64,000 bases of DNA from Chryseobacterium caseinilyticum (GTDB lineage: Bacteria; Bacteroidota; Bacteroidia; Flavobacteriales; Weeksellaceae). Positions 8,767-16,695 of the stretch are shown here, piece by piece. The notes under the pieces were generated by a model, which was not told where the DNA came from, searched no databases, and worked only from the letters and a program-made list of their open reading frames with translations. How positions within the stretch are numbered: the stretch's first letter is position 1; each line of letters begins with the position of its first letter. A program made the translations under genes and the position numbers. Location of the stretch: the NCBI RefSeq assembly GCF_014837145.1, contig NZ_JACYFS010000002.1:469024-533023 (forward strand), written 5' to 3'.

Positions 8767-9387
8767 ATGCAAAATATATTATTACCGGTATTTTATTTAC
8801 CACCGATTTCATGGTTTTCAGAATTTTTAAATGATGAAAATGAAATCATCTTTGAACAGTTTGAAAACTTTCCAAAACAGACCTACAGAAACCGTTGCAA
8901 TGTTTACGGAGCCAACGGAAAACTTTCCCTTATTATACCAATCAATCACAACGGCGTGAGAGAATATAAAAATATTGAAGTCTCTTACCGTGAAAACTGG
9001 CAGCATCTTCACTGGAAATCTATAAAAACTGCTTATCAGAGTTCACCTTATTTCGAATATTATGAAGATAAACTGGTTAAAATTTTTGAAAAGAAAGAAA
9101 AATTTCTTCTGGATTTTAATTTAAAAAGCCTTGAAACCATTCAGCAGATTCTGAAATCAGAAAAGGCATATTCTTTGAATACAGAATACCGCAAAATTCC
9201 GGAGGCTTCAGATTTCAGAGAAAGTTTTTCAGCGAAAAAAGAGTCAGATTATGAAACGGAAGAATATTATCAGACGTTTTCAGATAAGCTCGGTTTTATC
9301 AAAGATTTATCCATAATTGATCTTCTTTGTAACAAAGGCCCGGAATCAGCTACTTATATTAAAAATGTAAAAAATATTTCCAGATGA
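8767..9387 (+). CDS. WbqC-like family protein
   Basis: This 206-residue cytosolic protein matches the WbqC family through its N-terminal LPVFYLPPISWFSEFL segment, the QTYRNRCNVYGANGKLSLIIPI core and WQHLHWKSIKTAYQSSPYFEYY. WbqC homologues occur in O-antigen and other polysaccharide clusters and have been proposed to modify sugars, but their reaction is not known. In Flavobacteriia the gene commonly follows lepB, as here. A terminator-like hairpin lies between the two, so it may be separately transcribed. Function is uncertain; the family call is good. Confidence 0.82.
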   Translation: MQNILLPVFYLPPISWFSEFLNDENEIIFEQFENFPKQTYRNRCNVYGANGKLSLIIPINHNGVREYKNIEVSYRENWQHLHWKSIKTAYQSSPYFEYYEDKLVKIFEKKEKFLLDFNLKSLETIQQILKSEKAYSLNTEYRKIPEASDFRESFSAKKESDYETEEYYQTFSDKLGFIKDLSIIDLLCNKGPESATYIKNVKNISR

Positions 9388-9468
9388 AAATATTTTCCTC
9401 AGAATTTGAATCAATTCTTTTAAAGGAAATCACTTTCATCTGATTTTAAAAAATGTAATTATCAGCTT

Positions 9469-11148
9469 ATGAAAAAATTATTCTTAGCAGCGGTTTTTCT
9501 TACAGGTTTCACAATGTCTTACGCACAGGAAACCTCTGCACAATCAGCAGATCCTAAGTCGGATAAAGATTTAATGACTTGGTATCATAAAGATTTTTCT
9601 ACTACCAAAGTTTATGGTGTAAACACTGAAAACGCTTATAAATTTCTTGAATCAAAAGGTTTAAAGCCAAAAACTGTAATTGTTGGGGTTTTAGACAGTG
9701 GAGTTCAGGTAGATCACCCGGGATTGGCAAAAAATATGTGGTCAAATCCTAATGAAGTTCCTAATAATGGCAAAGATGATGACAACAACGGTTACATCGA
9801 CGATATTCACGGATGGAGTTTTATTGGAGGAAAAAATGGCGACATCGATGTTGATAATATGGAAGTAACACGTGTTGTAGCTAAATACAAGCCTGTTTTT
9901 GAAGGTGATGATTCCACTAAAAATAAGGCGAATCAGGCAAAAATGCCGGAAGAATTTGCAATGTACATGAAATCTAAAGAAATGTACGGCAAAAAAAGTG
10001 TTGAAGGGCAGCAAAGCGTTAAGTTGTACACCATGATTCAGGAATCAATTCCTACAATGGTAAAAATGCTTAATGGAAAGCCTTTCACAGCTGAGACAGT
10101 TAAAGCTATAAAACCAGCTGATCAAAATGAAGCGAGAGCTTTACAGGTAATGAATCAGGTTGTAAATAACCCTGAATTCGCCGGAAAATCTGCTGTAGAG
10201 TTTGAAAAAACAATGAAGGAGCAGATGAAAGAAGCTTTAGATCACTTCACTCCACAGGCTCAGCAGTATGATATCAACTTTGATCCGAGAAAAGAGATTG
10301 TAGGAGACAACTACGACGATTATTCTGAAAAGAAATACGGTAATAACCACTATGAAGGTCCGGATGCAGTTCATGGAACACACGTTGCAGGTATTATCGC
10401 AGGTCTTCCTCAGGGGAAAGAAGTTCAGTATGGTGTAGCTTCAAAAGTGGCGAAAATTATGTCTGTTCGTACCGTTCCAAATGGGGATGAAAGAGATAAA
10501 GACGTTGCCAATGCAATCAGATATGCTGTAGACAACGGTGCTAAAGTTTTAAATATGTCATTCGGAAAACCGGTTTCTCCAGGGAAAAACGTGGTTTGGG
10601 ATGCATTCAAATATGCTGAAGACAAAGGTGTTCTTTTGGTAAAAGCAGCGGGTAACGAAAATCAGGATGTTGCCGAGCATACAGCATATCCTACCAACTT
10701 TAAAAATGCTTCAGACGCAGCACCTTTTGTAAGCAACGTTTTGGTAGTTGGTGCCAGTACAAACGACAGTGCTTCTCTTAGAGCTGGATTCTCTAACTAC
10801 AACAAGAAAATGGTAAACGTTTTTGCACCGGGTCAGGAAATTTATTCTACAACTCCGAAAAACGAATATCAGTACTTGCAGGGAACTTCGATGGCTTCAC
10901 CGGTTGTAGCAGGAGCTGCAGCAGTATTGTTAGCTTATATGCCAAACCTTACTCCGGCACAGATTATTGAATCATTAACAAAATCAAGCAACCTGAGTAC
11001 TGTGGGAACATTCGCAGATTATTCCCAGGCTGGAGGCGTTATCGATCTCAAAAAAGCTGCAGAATATGCGTTTGCAAATTATTATAAAGGAAATACAGGT
11101 AAAGCAAATAAGCCTGCGAAAGCTGCAAAAAAAGCAGTGAGAAAATAA
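9469..11148 (+). CDS. S8 family subtilisin-like serine protease, secreted
   Basis: This 559-residue protease has a signal peptide (1-20, ending SYAQ). The catalytic triad is readable as Asp76 (VIVGVLDSGVQ), His302 (HGTHVAGIIAG) and Ser474 (GTSMASPVVAG), with the oxyanion Asn in KAAGNENQ. About 225 residues separate Asp and His, far more than in subtilisin, because of a large Lys/Glu-rich insertion (about 115-275). The mature protein ends in a Lys/Ala tail (KANKPAKAAKKAVRK) and lacks a T9SS sorting domain, so it is probably periplasmic. A strong terminator follows. Substrate unknown. Confidence 0.92.
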   Translation: MKKLFLAAVFLTGFTMSYAQETSAQSADPKSDKDLMTWYHKDFSTTKVYGVNTENAYKFLESKGLKPKTVIVGVLDSGVQVDHPGLAKNMWSNPNEVPNNGKDDDNNGYIDDIHGWSFIGGKNGDIDVDNMEVTRVVAKYKPVFEGDDSTKNKANQAKMPEEFAMYMKSKEMYGKKSVEGQQSVKLYTMIQESIPTMVKMLNGKPFTAETVKAIKPADQNEARALQVMNQVVNNPEFAGKSAVEFEKTMKEQMKEALDHFTPQAQQYDINFDPRKEIVGDNYDDYSEKKYGNNHYEGPDAVHGTHVAGIIAGLPQGKEVQYGVASKVAKIMSVRTVPNGDERDKDVANAIRYAVDNGAKVLNMSFGKPVSPGKNVVWDAFKYAEDKGVLLVKAAGNENQDVAEHTAYPTNFKNASDAAPFVSNVLVVGASTNDSASLRAGFSNYNKKMVNVFAPGQEIYSTTPKNEYQYLQGTSMASPVVAGAAAVLLAYMPNLTPAQIIESLTKSSNLSTVGTFADYSQAGGVIDLKKAAEYAFANYYKGNTGKANKPAKAAKKAVRK

Positions 11149-11171
11149 ATATCAGCATTTATAGCTGTAAA

Positions 11172-11201
11172 GAGTCCGCATTTTTTTTGCGGACTTTTTT
11201 T
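11172..11201 (+). terminator. Rho-independent terminator after the subtilase
   Basis: A perfect AGTCCGCA / TGCGGACT stem with a loop of seven T is followed by a second T run. Confidence 0.88.
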
Positions 11202-11268
11202 GTTTTGTGGCATATTGGCACACTTTTTTATGTCTTTAAATTTTTTATTAAATTATTAAACAGAAATT

Positions 11269-11763
11269 ATGAAAAAGCTAGTTTTAACAGGTTTTGTAGG
11301 CATTTCGCTTCTTAACCTTTCCTGCTCAGGAGTAAAGAAAGCAGGAGACGCACAGCAAAACCGATCCGAATTTCTTAAAATGAAAGGTGATTATGATATT
11401 GTGAGTATAGATTATGACAAGAAGTTCAAAATAAAACCTTTCGATGATGGCATCGATGCACAGTGTTTTGTAGGAAGTCACTGGAGGCTTATTCCAAATA
11501 ATTATACCGGAGCTTATACAATCAATGGTGGCGGAAACTGTGGCGGAGGATTCACACAGCCTATTAAAATTGATGTAGTGAACGGATCTACATTTAATTT
11601 TAAAAAGATCGCAGACGGTACCAAAGCTAAACAAAATACTGCTGGTTACACCCTAACGCTTGTAAAACAGGCAACTGACCAGTTTTCTTTAGAGCAGAAT
11701 ATTCCTTTCGACGGTGAAAACGTAAGAGTTGTTTACAACTTCGAGAGAACAGGAATGAAATAA
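11269..11763 (+). CDS. Lipocalin-like lipoprotein
   Basis: This 164-residue protein has a lipoprotein signal with the lipobox cysteine at Cys19 (LNLSC), so it should be anchored in a membrane. The mature part is compatible with a small lipocalin-like beta barrel: a GDYDIVSIDY start, an SHWRLIPNNYTGAYTI strand pair, a glycine-rich GGGNCGGG turn, and a C-terminal VRVVYNFERTG strand. Such proteins are very common in Flavobacteriia, but ligands are unknown. The OmpA-like lipoprotein begins 23 bases after the stop codon, suggesting co-transcription. Confidence 0.72.
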   Translation: MKKLVLTGFVGISLLNLSCSGVKKAGDAQQNRSEFLKMKGDYDIVSIDYDKKFKIKPFDDGIDAQCFVGSHWRLIPNNYTGAYTINGGGNCGGGFTQPIKIDVVNGSTFNFKKIADGTKAKQNTAGYTLTLVKQATDQFSLEQNIPFDGENVRVVYNFERTGMK

Positions 11764-11786
11764 TCAATTTTTAAAACTTATTTGAA

Positions 11787-12476
11787 ATGAAATTTACAAA
11801 AACATATATCGCAGGCTTCTTTTTGTCTTCAGCATTATTGCTTACAAGTTGTGAAGCTGTACAGAATTCTAACCATCAGCAGAGAGGTACCGCAGTAGGT
11901 GCTGCTTCTGGTGCTGTTATCGGAGGTATTTTAGGAAATAACGTAGGAAAAGGTAAAAATGCTGCTCTTGGTGCCGTTTTAGGTGGCGTGATCGGTGGTG
12001 TTGCCGGAAATGTTATCGGTAATAAAATGGACAAGCAGGCTAAAGAAATTAAGGATACTTTGCCAGGTGCAGAAGTGGAAAGAGTAGGTGACGGTATTAA
12101 AATTACCCTTAATGAAAGCATCGTAACTTTTGCTTTTAATTCATCAGATTTAACTTCAACTGCGAAAACAAACTTAGATAAACTGGTAACAGTTTTAAAG
12201 AACAATCCTGATACAAACATCAATATCTACGGACATACAGACAGCGTAGGTTCAGATGATTACAACCAGAAATTATCAGAGAGACGTGCTAATTCAGTAA
12301 AAGCTTATCTGAATGGAAAAGGCATCGCAACGGCAAGACTTTTTGCATTGGGTGAAGGTGAGTCAAACCCAGTAGCAACCAACGATACAGATGCAGGAAG
12401 AGCTCAGAACCGTAGAGTGGAGTTCGCAATTACTGCAAACGAAAAAATGATCAACGACGCAGCTCAGGGTCAGTAA
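11787..12476 (+). CDS. OmpA-family lipoprotein with glycine zipper (YiaD-like)
   Basis: This 229-residue outer-membrane lipoprotein should bind peptidoglycan. The lipobox cysteine is Cys22 (LLLTSC). Residues about 35-80 are a glycine-zipper segment (AVGAASGAVIGGILGNN, then GAVLGGVIGGVAGNVIG), and the C-terminal OmpA domain (about 105-225) carries IYGHTDSVGSDDYNQKLSERRA and GRAQNRRVEF. The architecture matches YiaD-type proteins, which stabilise the envelope. It follows the lipocalin-like gene closely and ends in a strong terminator. Confidence 0.9.
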   Translation: MKFTKTYIAGFFLSSALLLTSCEAVQNSNHQQRGTAVGAASGAVIGGILGNNVGKGKNAALGAVLGGVIGGVAGNVIGNKMDKQAKEIKDTLPGAEVERVGDGIKITLNESIVTFAFNSSDLTSTAKTNLDKLVTVLKNNPDTNINIYGHTDSVGSDDYNQKLSERRANSVKAYLNGKGIATARLFALGEGESNPVATNDTDAGRAQNRRVEFAITANEKMINDAAQGQ

Positions 12477-12502
12477 TTTATTATTGATTTATTAAAATAT
12501 CT

Positions 12503-12527
12503 AAACCGCTTTTATAGCGGTTTTTTT
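12503..12527 (+). terminator. Rho-independent terminator after the OmpA-like gene
   Basis: A perfect AAACCGCT / AGCGGTTT stem with a 5-base loop runs into a T tract. Confidence 0.85.
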
Positions 12528-12539
12528 GTGTAAAATCAT

Positions 12540-12547
12540 TATTTTTG
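12540..12547 (+). promoter_or_regulatory. Candidate minus-7 box (TAnnTTTG) for the UbiA/DprE-like operon
   Basis: TATTTTTG lies 17 bases before the ATG at 12565 and directly after a terminator. A matching TTG at minus 33 is not evident. Confidence 0.45.
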
Positions 12548-12564
12548 CAGCTGATTACACATAA

Positions 12565-13452
12565 ATGAAACAATATTTAAAGCTGCTTAGGGTAGAGCAA
12601 TGGGTGAAAAACCTTTTTGTATTTGTTCCGCTGTTTTTTGCGGGTAAATTTACCCACACAGATCTCCTTCTTAAAAGTATCGTTGCTTTCATCGTTTTTT
12701 CTTTAGCTGCAAGTGTTGTTTATATTTTAAATGATTACAACGATATTGAAGCCGACAGAAAACATCCCGAAAAACGCAGAAGACCCTTAGCGAGTGGTGC
12801 AATTTCCAAAAAGAGAGCTCTGGTTATTTTGGCCATTCTTATCGTTGTTAACATTGGTTTTACTTTAGGCTCCCAAATGTATTTTCACGACAGTATCTGG
12901 AAATTTGCTCTTATAATTCTGACCTATTTTGTGATGAATCTGGCGTATACTTTTAAATTGAAACACGTTCCGATCATCGATATATTCATTATTGCAACAG
13001 GTTTTGTCTTGAGAGTTCAGGCAGGCGGTTCTATTACAGGAATTAATATTTCACAGTGGGCAGTGCTTCTTACATTCGTTCTGGCTTTGGTGCTTGCTAT
13101 CGGTAAAAGACGTGGAGAGCTTATCAATGCGCAGGTTTCGGGTAAAACAAGAAAAGCTTTAGACGGTTACAACGTGCAGTTTGCGGATATTGCACTTTCA
13201 ATTTCAGTAACTTTAGCCATCATCTGTTACCTTATGTTTACACTTTCACCGGAAGTTCAGCTTAGGTTTCATCCCAGAGTATTTTACACTGTAATTTTTG
13301 TTGTTTTTGCTTTTTTACGCTATCTCCAGCAGACTTTGGTGTACAACAGAACAGAATCACCTACCAAAATTGTGTACCGGGACCGTTACATTCAGGTTAC
13401 TCTTTTTTTGTGGGTAATTGCATTTTTAATTCAAATTTATTTTAAAGAATGA
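12565..13452 (+). CDS. Decaprenyl-phosphate phosphoribosyltransferase-like UbiA prenyltransferase
   Basis: This 295-residue polytopic membrane protein of the UbiA superfamily carries the signature NDYNDIEADRKHPEKRRRP (residues 56-73), in which the Asp residues bind Mg2+ and the diphosphate. The KHPEKRRRP extension is characteristic of the branch that transfers 5-phosphoribose from PRPP to decaprenyl phosphate (the Rv3806c type) rather than of quinone enzymes. The protein has about eight or nine hydrophobic helices. Its stop overlaps the start of the DprE1-like gene by 4 bases, and that gene overlaps a DprE2-like gene in the same way. This supports a polyprenyl-phosphoryl-arabinose (or ribose) pathway. 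Confidence 0.85.
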   Translation: MKQYLKLLRVEQWVKNLFVFVPLFFAGKFTHTDLLLKSIVAFIVFSLAASVVYILNDYNDIEADRKHPEKRRRPLASGAISKKRALVILAILIVVNIGFTLGSQMYFHDSIWKFALIILTYFVMNLAYTFKLKHVPIIDIFIIATGFVLRVQAGGSITGINISQWAVLLTFVLALVLAIGKRRGELINAQVSGKTRKALDGYNVQFADIALSISVTLAIICYLMFTLSPEVQLRFHPRVFYTVIFVVFAFLRYLQQTLVYNRTESPTKIVYRDRYIQVTLFLWVIAFLIQIYFKE

Positions 13453-14771
13453 AACCGAATTTTGTAAAGAAAGTGACCAACTGGGGAAATTTTCCCGTGG
13501 TTGAAAAAGAAATGCGTTCGGAAGATCAGTATTCTAAAATAAAAGATTTTGTTTTAAATCATAATGAAGTTATTGCCAGAGGAAACGGCCGTTGCTATGG
13601 CGATTCTTCTTTGGCTGAAAGTATTTTTTCGACTAAAAAACTAAACAAATTTATTAGTTTTGACCGTTTAAACGGAATCATCGAATGTGAATCAGGCGTT
13701 CTTCTTTCTGATGTTCTGGAAATATCAGTTCCTCAGGGATATTTTCTCTACGTTACGCCGGGAACAAAATTCATCTCCGTTGGAGGTGCGTTGGCGAGCG
13801 ATGTTCACGGTAAAAATCATCATGCTGAAGGTTGTTTTTCTGAGTATGTTGTCGATTTTAAACTCATGAACGAAAAAGGTGAAATTATTACCTGTTCAAG
13901 AGAGGAAAATTCAGATAAATTCTGGGCTACCATCGGAGGAATGGGTCTTACAGGAATTATCCTTTCCGTTAAATTTAAATTAAAAAATATCGAATCGGCT
14001 TACATCCGTCAGGAAAGTATTAAAGCCGAAAATCTCGACGAAATATTCCGTCTTTTTGAAGAAAGCGAAAGCTGGACTTACACTGTAGCGTGGATAGACT
14101 GTCTGCAAAAAGGAAAAGATCTGGGACGAAGTATCATGATGCGCGGTGAGCACGCTTTTCCTCACGAACTTCCAGAAAAATTAAAGAAAAATCCGTTGAG
14201 GTTGAAAAAGAAGTTTTCACCCACGGTACCTTTTTATTTTCCCGGATTTGCGCTGAATTCTTTAACGGTAAAAATTTTTAATTATCTCTATTATAAAAAG
14301 CAGGCAAAAAAGGAAGTCAAAAATTTCACCGATTACGATACTTTTTTCTATCCGCTCGATTTTGTCAACGACTGGAACAAAATTTACGGGAAAAAAGGTT
14401 TCATTCAATACCAAATGATGATTCCAAAAGACAAAGGCAGAGAAGGAATGCAGAGGATTCTCGAAACGATTGCAAAATCGGGTAGCGGTTCTTTTTTAGC
14501 CGTACTGAAGCTGTATGGAAAGGAAAATCCCGAAGCTTACAACTCTTTTCCATTTGAAGGATATTCTTTGGCTTTAGATTTTAAAGTTGACAAAAATTTA
14601 AAAAAACTCATTGATCAGCTGGATTCAATTGTGGAGGAATATAACGGTAAAATTTATCTGACCAAAGACAGCATGAGCCGTTCTTCACTGACCAATTATC
14701 TTAAAAATGTTGAAAATCCGAAGTTTATCTCGATTCAGCATAAAAGAATTTTAAACAACAACAAAATATGA
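13449..14771 (+). CDS. FAD-dependent oxidoreductase, DprE1-like (decaprenylphosphoryl-ribose oxidase)
   Basis: This 440-residue flavoprotein resembles mycobacterial DprE1, which oxidises the 2'-OH of decaprenylphosphoryl-ribose. The FAD-binding domain shows ARGNGRCYGDSSLAES, TPGTKFISVGGALASDVHGKN and WATIGGMGLTGII. The C-terminal part keeps FIQYQMMIP and the active-site lysine Lys406 in YLTKDS. From my memory of the M. tuberculosis sequence, the cysteine attacked by benzothiazinones (Cys387) aligns with Ala375 here (GYSLALDF). Translation is coupled to both neighbours by 4-base overlaps. The substrate in this organism is inferred, not shown. Confidence 0.85.
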   Translation: MKPNFVKKVTNWGNFPVVEKEMRSEDQYSKIKDFVLNHNEVIARGNGRCYGDSSLAESIFSTKKLNKFISFDRLNGIIECESGVLLSDVLEISVPQGYFLYVTPGTKFISVGGALASDVHGKNHHAEGCFSEYVVDFKLMNEKGEIITCSREENSDKFWATIGGMGLTGIILSVKFKLKNIESAYIRQESIKAENLDEIFRLFEESESWTYTVAWIDCLQKGKDLGRSIMMRGEHAFPHELPEKLKKNPLRLKKKFSPTVPFYFPGFALNSLTVKIFNYLYYKKQAKKEVKNFTDYDTFFYPLDFVNDWNKIYGKKGFIQYQMMIPKDKGREGMQRILETIAKSGSGSFLAVLKLYGKENPEAYNSFPFEGYSLALDFKVDKNLKKLIDQLDSIVEEYNGKIYLTKDSMSRSSLTNYLKNVENPKFISIQHKRILNNNKI

Positions 14772-15493
14772 TCGTTCTTGGAAGTACTTCAGAAGTAGCA
14801 CAGGCATTCGTAGAAAAAGCACTTCAGGAAGGTGAAAAATTTGAAAAAATCTATCTTTTAACTTCCAGCAGGGAAGCATCAGAAAGATTTGCAAAGCATA
14901 TCGACGTGAAATTTTTTCAGCAGTCTGAAATTATTGAAATCGATCTTGCAAAAGAAATAAATTATACAAAACTCGAACACATCAATTCGAATCTGTTGTT
15001 CTGTGCAACAGGTTTTTTGGGCGAGGGCTCTGAGGAAGGACTTTACGACGATAAAAATACAGCAAAAATTATTGAAATCAATTATTCAAAATTAGTTCCG
15101 CTGATCAACTTTTTTGCTCACAAATTTGAAAATAAAAGATCGGGAACAATCATCGGTTTGTCTTCCGTAGCCGGTGACCGTGGCAGACAGAGTAATTTCA
15201 TCTACGGGAGTGCCAAAGCTGCTTTTACGGCTTATCTGAGCGGCCTCAGAAATTATCTTTTTGAGAAGAAAGTTCATGTGATGACCGTAAAACCAGGTTT
15301 TATGGATACCAAAATGACTGAAGGACTTCCTCTAAATCCTGCACTGACTGCTACACCCAAAAAAGCGGCGGAGTGCATTTATTCGGGATATAAAAAGCAG
15401 AAAAATTCAATATATGTTTTGCCAATTTGGAGCGTTATTATGCTGATCATCAGAAATATTCCTGAATTTATTTTTAAAAAATTAAAATTGTAA
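14768..15493 (+). CDS. SDR family reductase, DprE2-like (decaprenylphosphoryl-2-ketoribose reductase)
   Basis: This 241-residue short-chain reductase would complete the epimerisation of polyprenylphosphoryl-ribose to -arabinose. The nucleotide-binding loop is LGSTSEVAQAF (4-14), the catalytic serines are at 132-133 (GLSSVAGDRGRQSNF) and Tyr146/Lys150 form YGSAK. The SSVAGDRGRQSNF.YGSAK block is close to DprE2 and unlike general SDRs. A C-terminal hydrophobic stretch (VLPIWSVIMLIIRNIPEFIF) should bind the membrane. It overlaps the DprE1-like gene by 4 bases. The 45-base inverted-repeat element follows. Confidence 0.83.
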   Translation: MIVLGSTSEVAQAFVEKALQEGEKFEKIYLLTSSREASERFAKHIDVKFFQQSEIIEIDLAKEINYTKLEHINSNLLFCATGFLGEGSEEGLYDDKNTAKIIEINYSKLVPLINFFAHKFENKRSGTIIGLSSVAGDRGRQSNFIYGSAKAAFTAYLSGLRNYLFEKKVHVMTVKPGFMDTKMTEGLPLNPALTATPKKAAECIYSGYKKQKNSIYVLPIWSVIMLIIRNIPEFIFKKLKL

Positions 15494-15503
15494 AAATATT
15501 CTT

Positions 15504-15548
15504 ACTTTGTCAAAGCTTTACAACACAGTAATTTTGCTTTGACAAAGT
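15504..15548. repeat. Inverted-repeat element, copy 2 (13-bp arms, 19-nt loop)
   Basis: ACTTTGTCAAAGC at 15504-15516 and GCTTTGACAAAGT at 15536-15548 form a perfect inverted repeat with a 19-base loop, matching the element at 6941-6985 in arm sequence, arm length and loop length. Confidence 0.7.
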
Positions 15549-15582
15549 TTTAACAGAATAAATTTTAACCATCAAACTCTCC

Positions 15583-15618
15583 AACCCTAAAACCCTCGAA
15601 CCCTCAAACCCTCAAAAC
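15583..15618. repeat. AACCCTnn tandem repeat (four 8-bp units)
   Basis: The units AACCCTAA, AACCCTCG, AACCCTCA and AACCCTCA follow one another, then a partial unit, ending ten bases before the HAD gene. C-rich tracts are unusual in this AT-rich sequence and could affect translation initiation or vary in copy number. Confidence 0.75.
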
Positions 15619-15627
15619 CAGCTCCCC

Positions 15628-16215
15628 ATGAAAAAACTGTATTGTTTCGATTTTGACGGTACCATTACATACAAAGATACCATGTTTATGTATCTTAAAT
15701 TCTATGATTCTTCTAAATTCCGAATACAGTTTTTAAGACATATTCCGCTTTTTGTTTTGCTGAAACTGAAATTGGCAGAAACCGAAAAGGTGAAAAAAAG
15801 TTTCATCGGATCAATTTTAAAAGGTCAGGATGAAAGTAAAATAAAAGAAAAATCCAGACAGTTTTTTGAAGCCCACTATCCGAAAATCGTCCGGGAAAAT
15901 GCTTTGGATTTCATAAAAAACATAGACAAAGATACCACGGAAAGTCTTTTGGTAACGGCTTCACTGGATATTTGGGCACAGCCATTTGCCGAAGCTTTCA
16001 AAATGGAATTGGTTTCTACCAGAGCTGAGTTTAAAAACGGCGTTTTCACAGGTAATTTTATAGGTAAAAACTGCAACGGAAAAGAAAAACTGGAGCGCAT
16101 TAAAAAAGAAATTTCAGACGAAAAGTTCGATAAAATCATTGCTTTCGGAGACACTTCCGGCGACCGACCAATGTTGAATTGGGCAAATGAAGGTCATTAC
16201 CGATTTTTTCATTAA
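15628..16215 (+). CDS. HAD-IB family phosphatase
   Basis: This 195-residue HAD hydrolase carries the nucleophile motif DFDGTI with Asp8 and Asp10, a helical cap (about 20-90), the VTASLD motif II region, and the late acidic motif GDTSGDRPM. This fits the PSP/SerB-like IB subfamily. Its position 134 bases after the UbiA/DprE1/DprE2-like set makes it a candidate for the phosphatase that removes the 5-phosphate from polyprenylphosphoryl-5-phosphoribose, the one step otherwise missing from the cluster. This role is inference; serine-phosphate or other metabolite phosphatase activity is equally possible. Confidence 0.8.
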   Translation: MKKLYCFDFDGTITYKDTMFMYLKFYDSSKFRIQFLRHIPLFVLLKLKLAETEKVKKSFIGSILKGQDESKIKEKSRQFFEAHYPKIVRENALDFIKNIDKDTTESLLVTASLDIWAQPFAEAFKMELVSTRAEFKNGVFTGNFIGKNCNGKEKLERIKKEISDEKFDKIIAFGDTSGDRPMLNWANEGHYRFFH

Positions 16216-16220
16216 TTTTG
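16213..16220 (+). promoter_or_regulatory. Candidate minus-7 box (TAnnTTTG) before the lipoprotein gene
   Basis: TAATTTTG overlaps the end of the HAD gene and lies 20 bases before the ATG at 16240; no clear minus-33 TTG. Confidence 0.35.
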
Positions 16221-16239
16221 AGTCATCAAAACCGAATCA

Positions 16240-16695
16240 ATGAACAAGTTGCTTTTTTTGTGTCTGGCTTTCGTTTTAAGCTGTAAAACAAATGTTTCAG
16301 ATAAATCTTCTCAGGATTTAAAACCTCAGATTTTAATCACTTCCTCTCAGGGCGGTGGCGACTCCGAAGGATTTGTCATCATCAGAGACCAACAGCAATT
16401 ATTGGCAGAAGTGGCAAAGCGAAATACTGTAGAAGACGGCAGCAAGTCCGCATATCCTGCAATTTCAGATAAAAACAAAATTATTATTTACGATTTGGGA
16501 AGTTTCAGTTCGGGTGATCACAGAATTACTGAAATTAAAAAAGCCTCAGTCGAAAATAACGTTTTAACCCTTGAAGTTCCCGAATACAAATCCGGTGGAA
16601 TGGAAATCATGATGGTTTCAAATCCGTGGATGCTTATTTCGGTGCCTTCAGAAAAATCTTTTACTTCCATTAAACTTACATATTCCAAATTATAA
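16240..16695 (+). CDS. Small lipoprotein of unknown function (possibly PrcB-like)
   Basis: This 151-residue protein has a lipoprotein signal ending at Cys15 (FVLSC). The remainder is a small beta-rich domain with a YDLGSFSSGDHRITEIKKASVENNVLTLEV core and a C-terminal MMVSNPWMLISVP segment. The pattern of an HRI-type strand followed by a conserved proline-containing strand recalls the PrcB C-terminal domain, but this is a weak impression. Its stop codon overlaps the start of the cysteine desulfurase gene by one base (TAATG), so the two are probably translated from one mRNA. Confidence 0.6.
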   Translation: MNKLLFLCLAFVLSCKTNVSDKSSQDLKPQILITSSQGGGDSEGFVIIRDQQQLLAEVAKRNTVEDGSKSAYPAISDKNKIIIYDLGSFSSGDHRITEIKKASVENNVLTLEVPEYKSGGMEIMMVSNPWMLISVPSEKSFTSIKLTYSKL

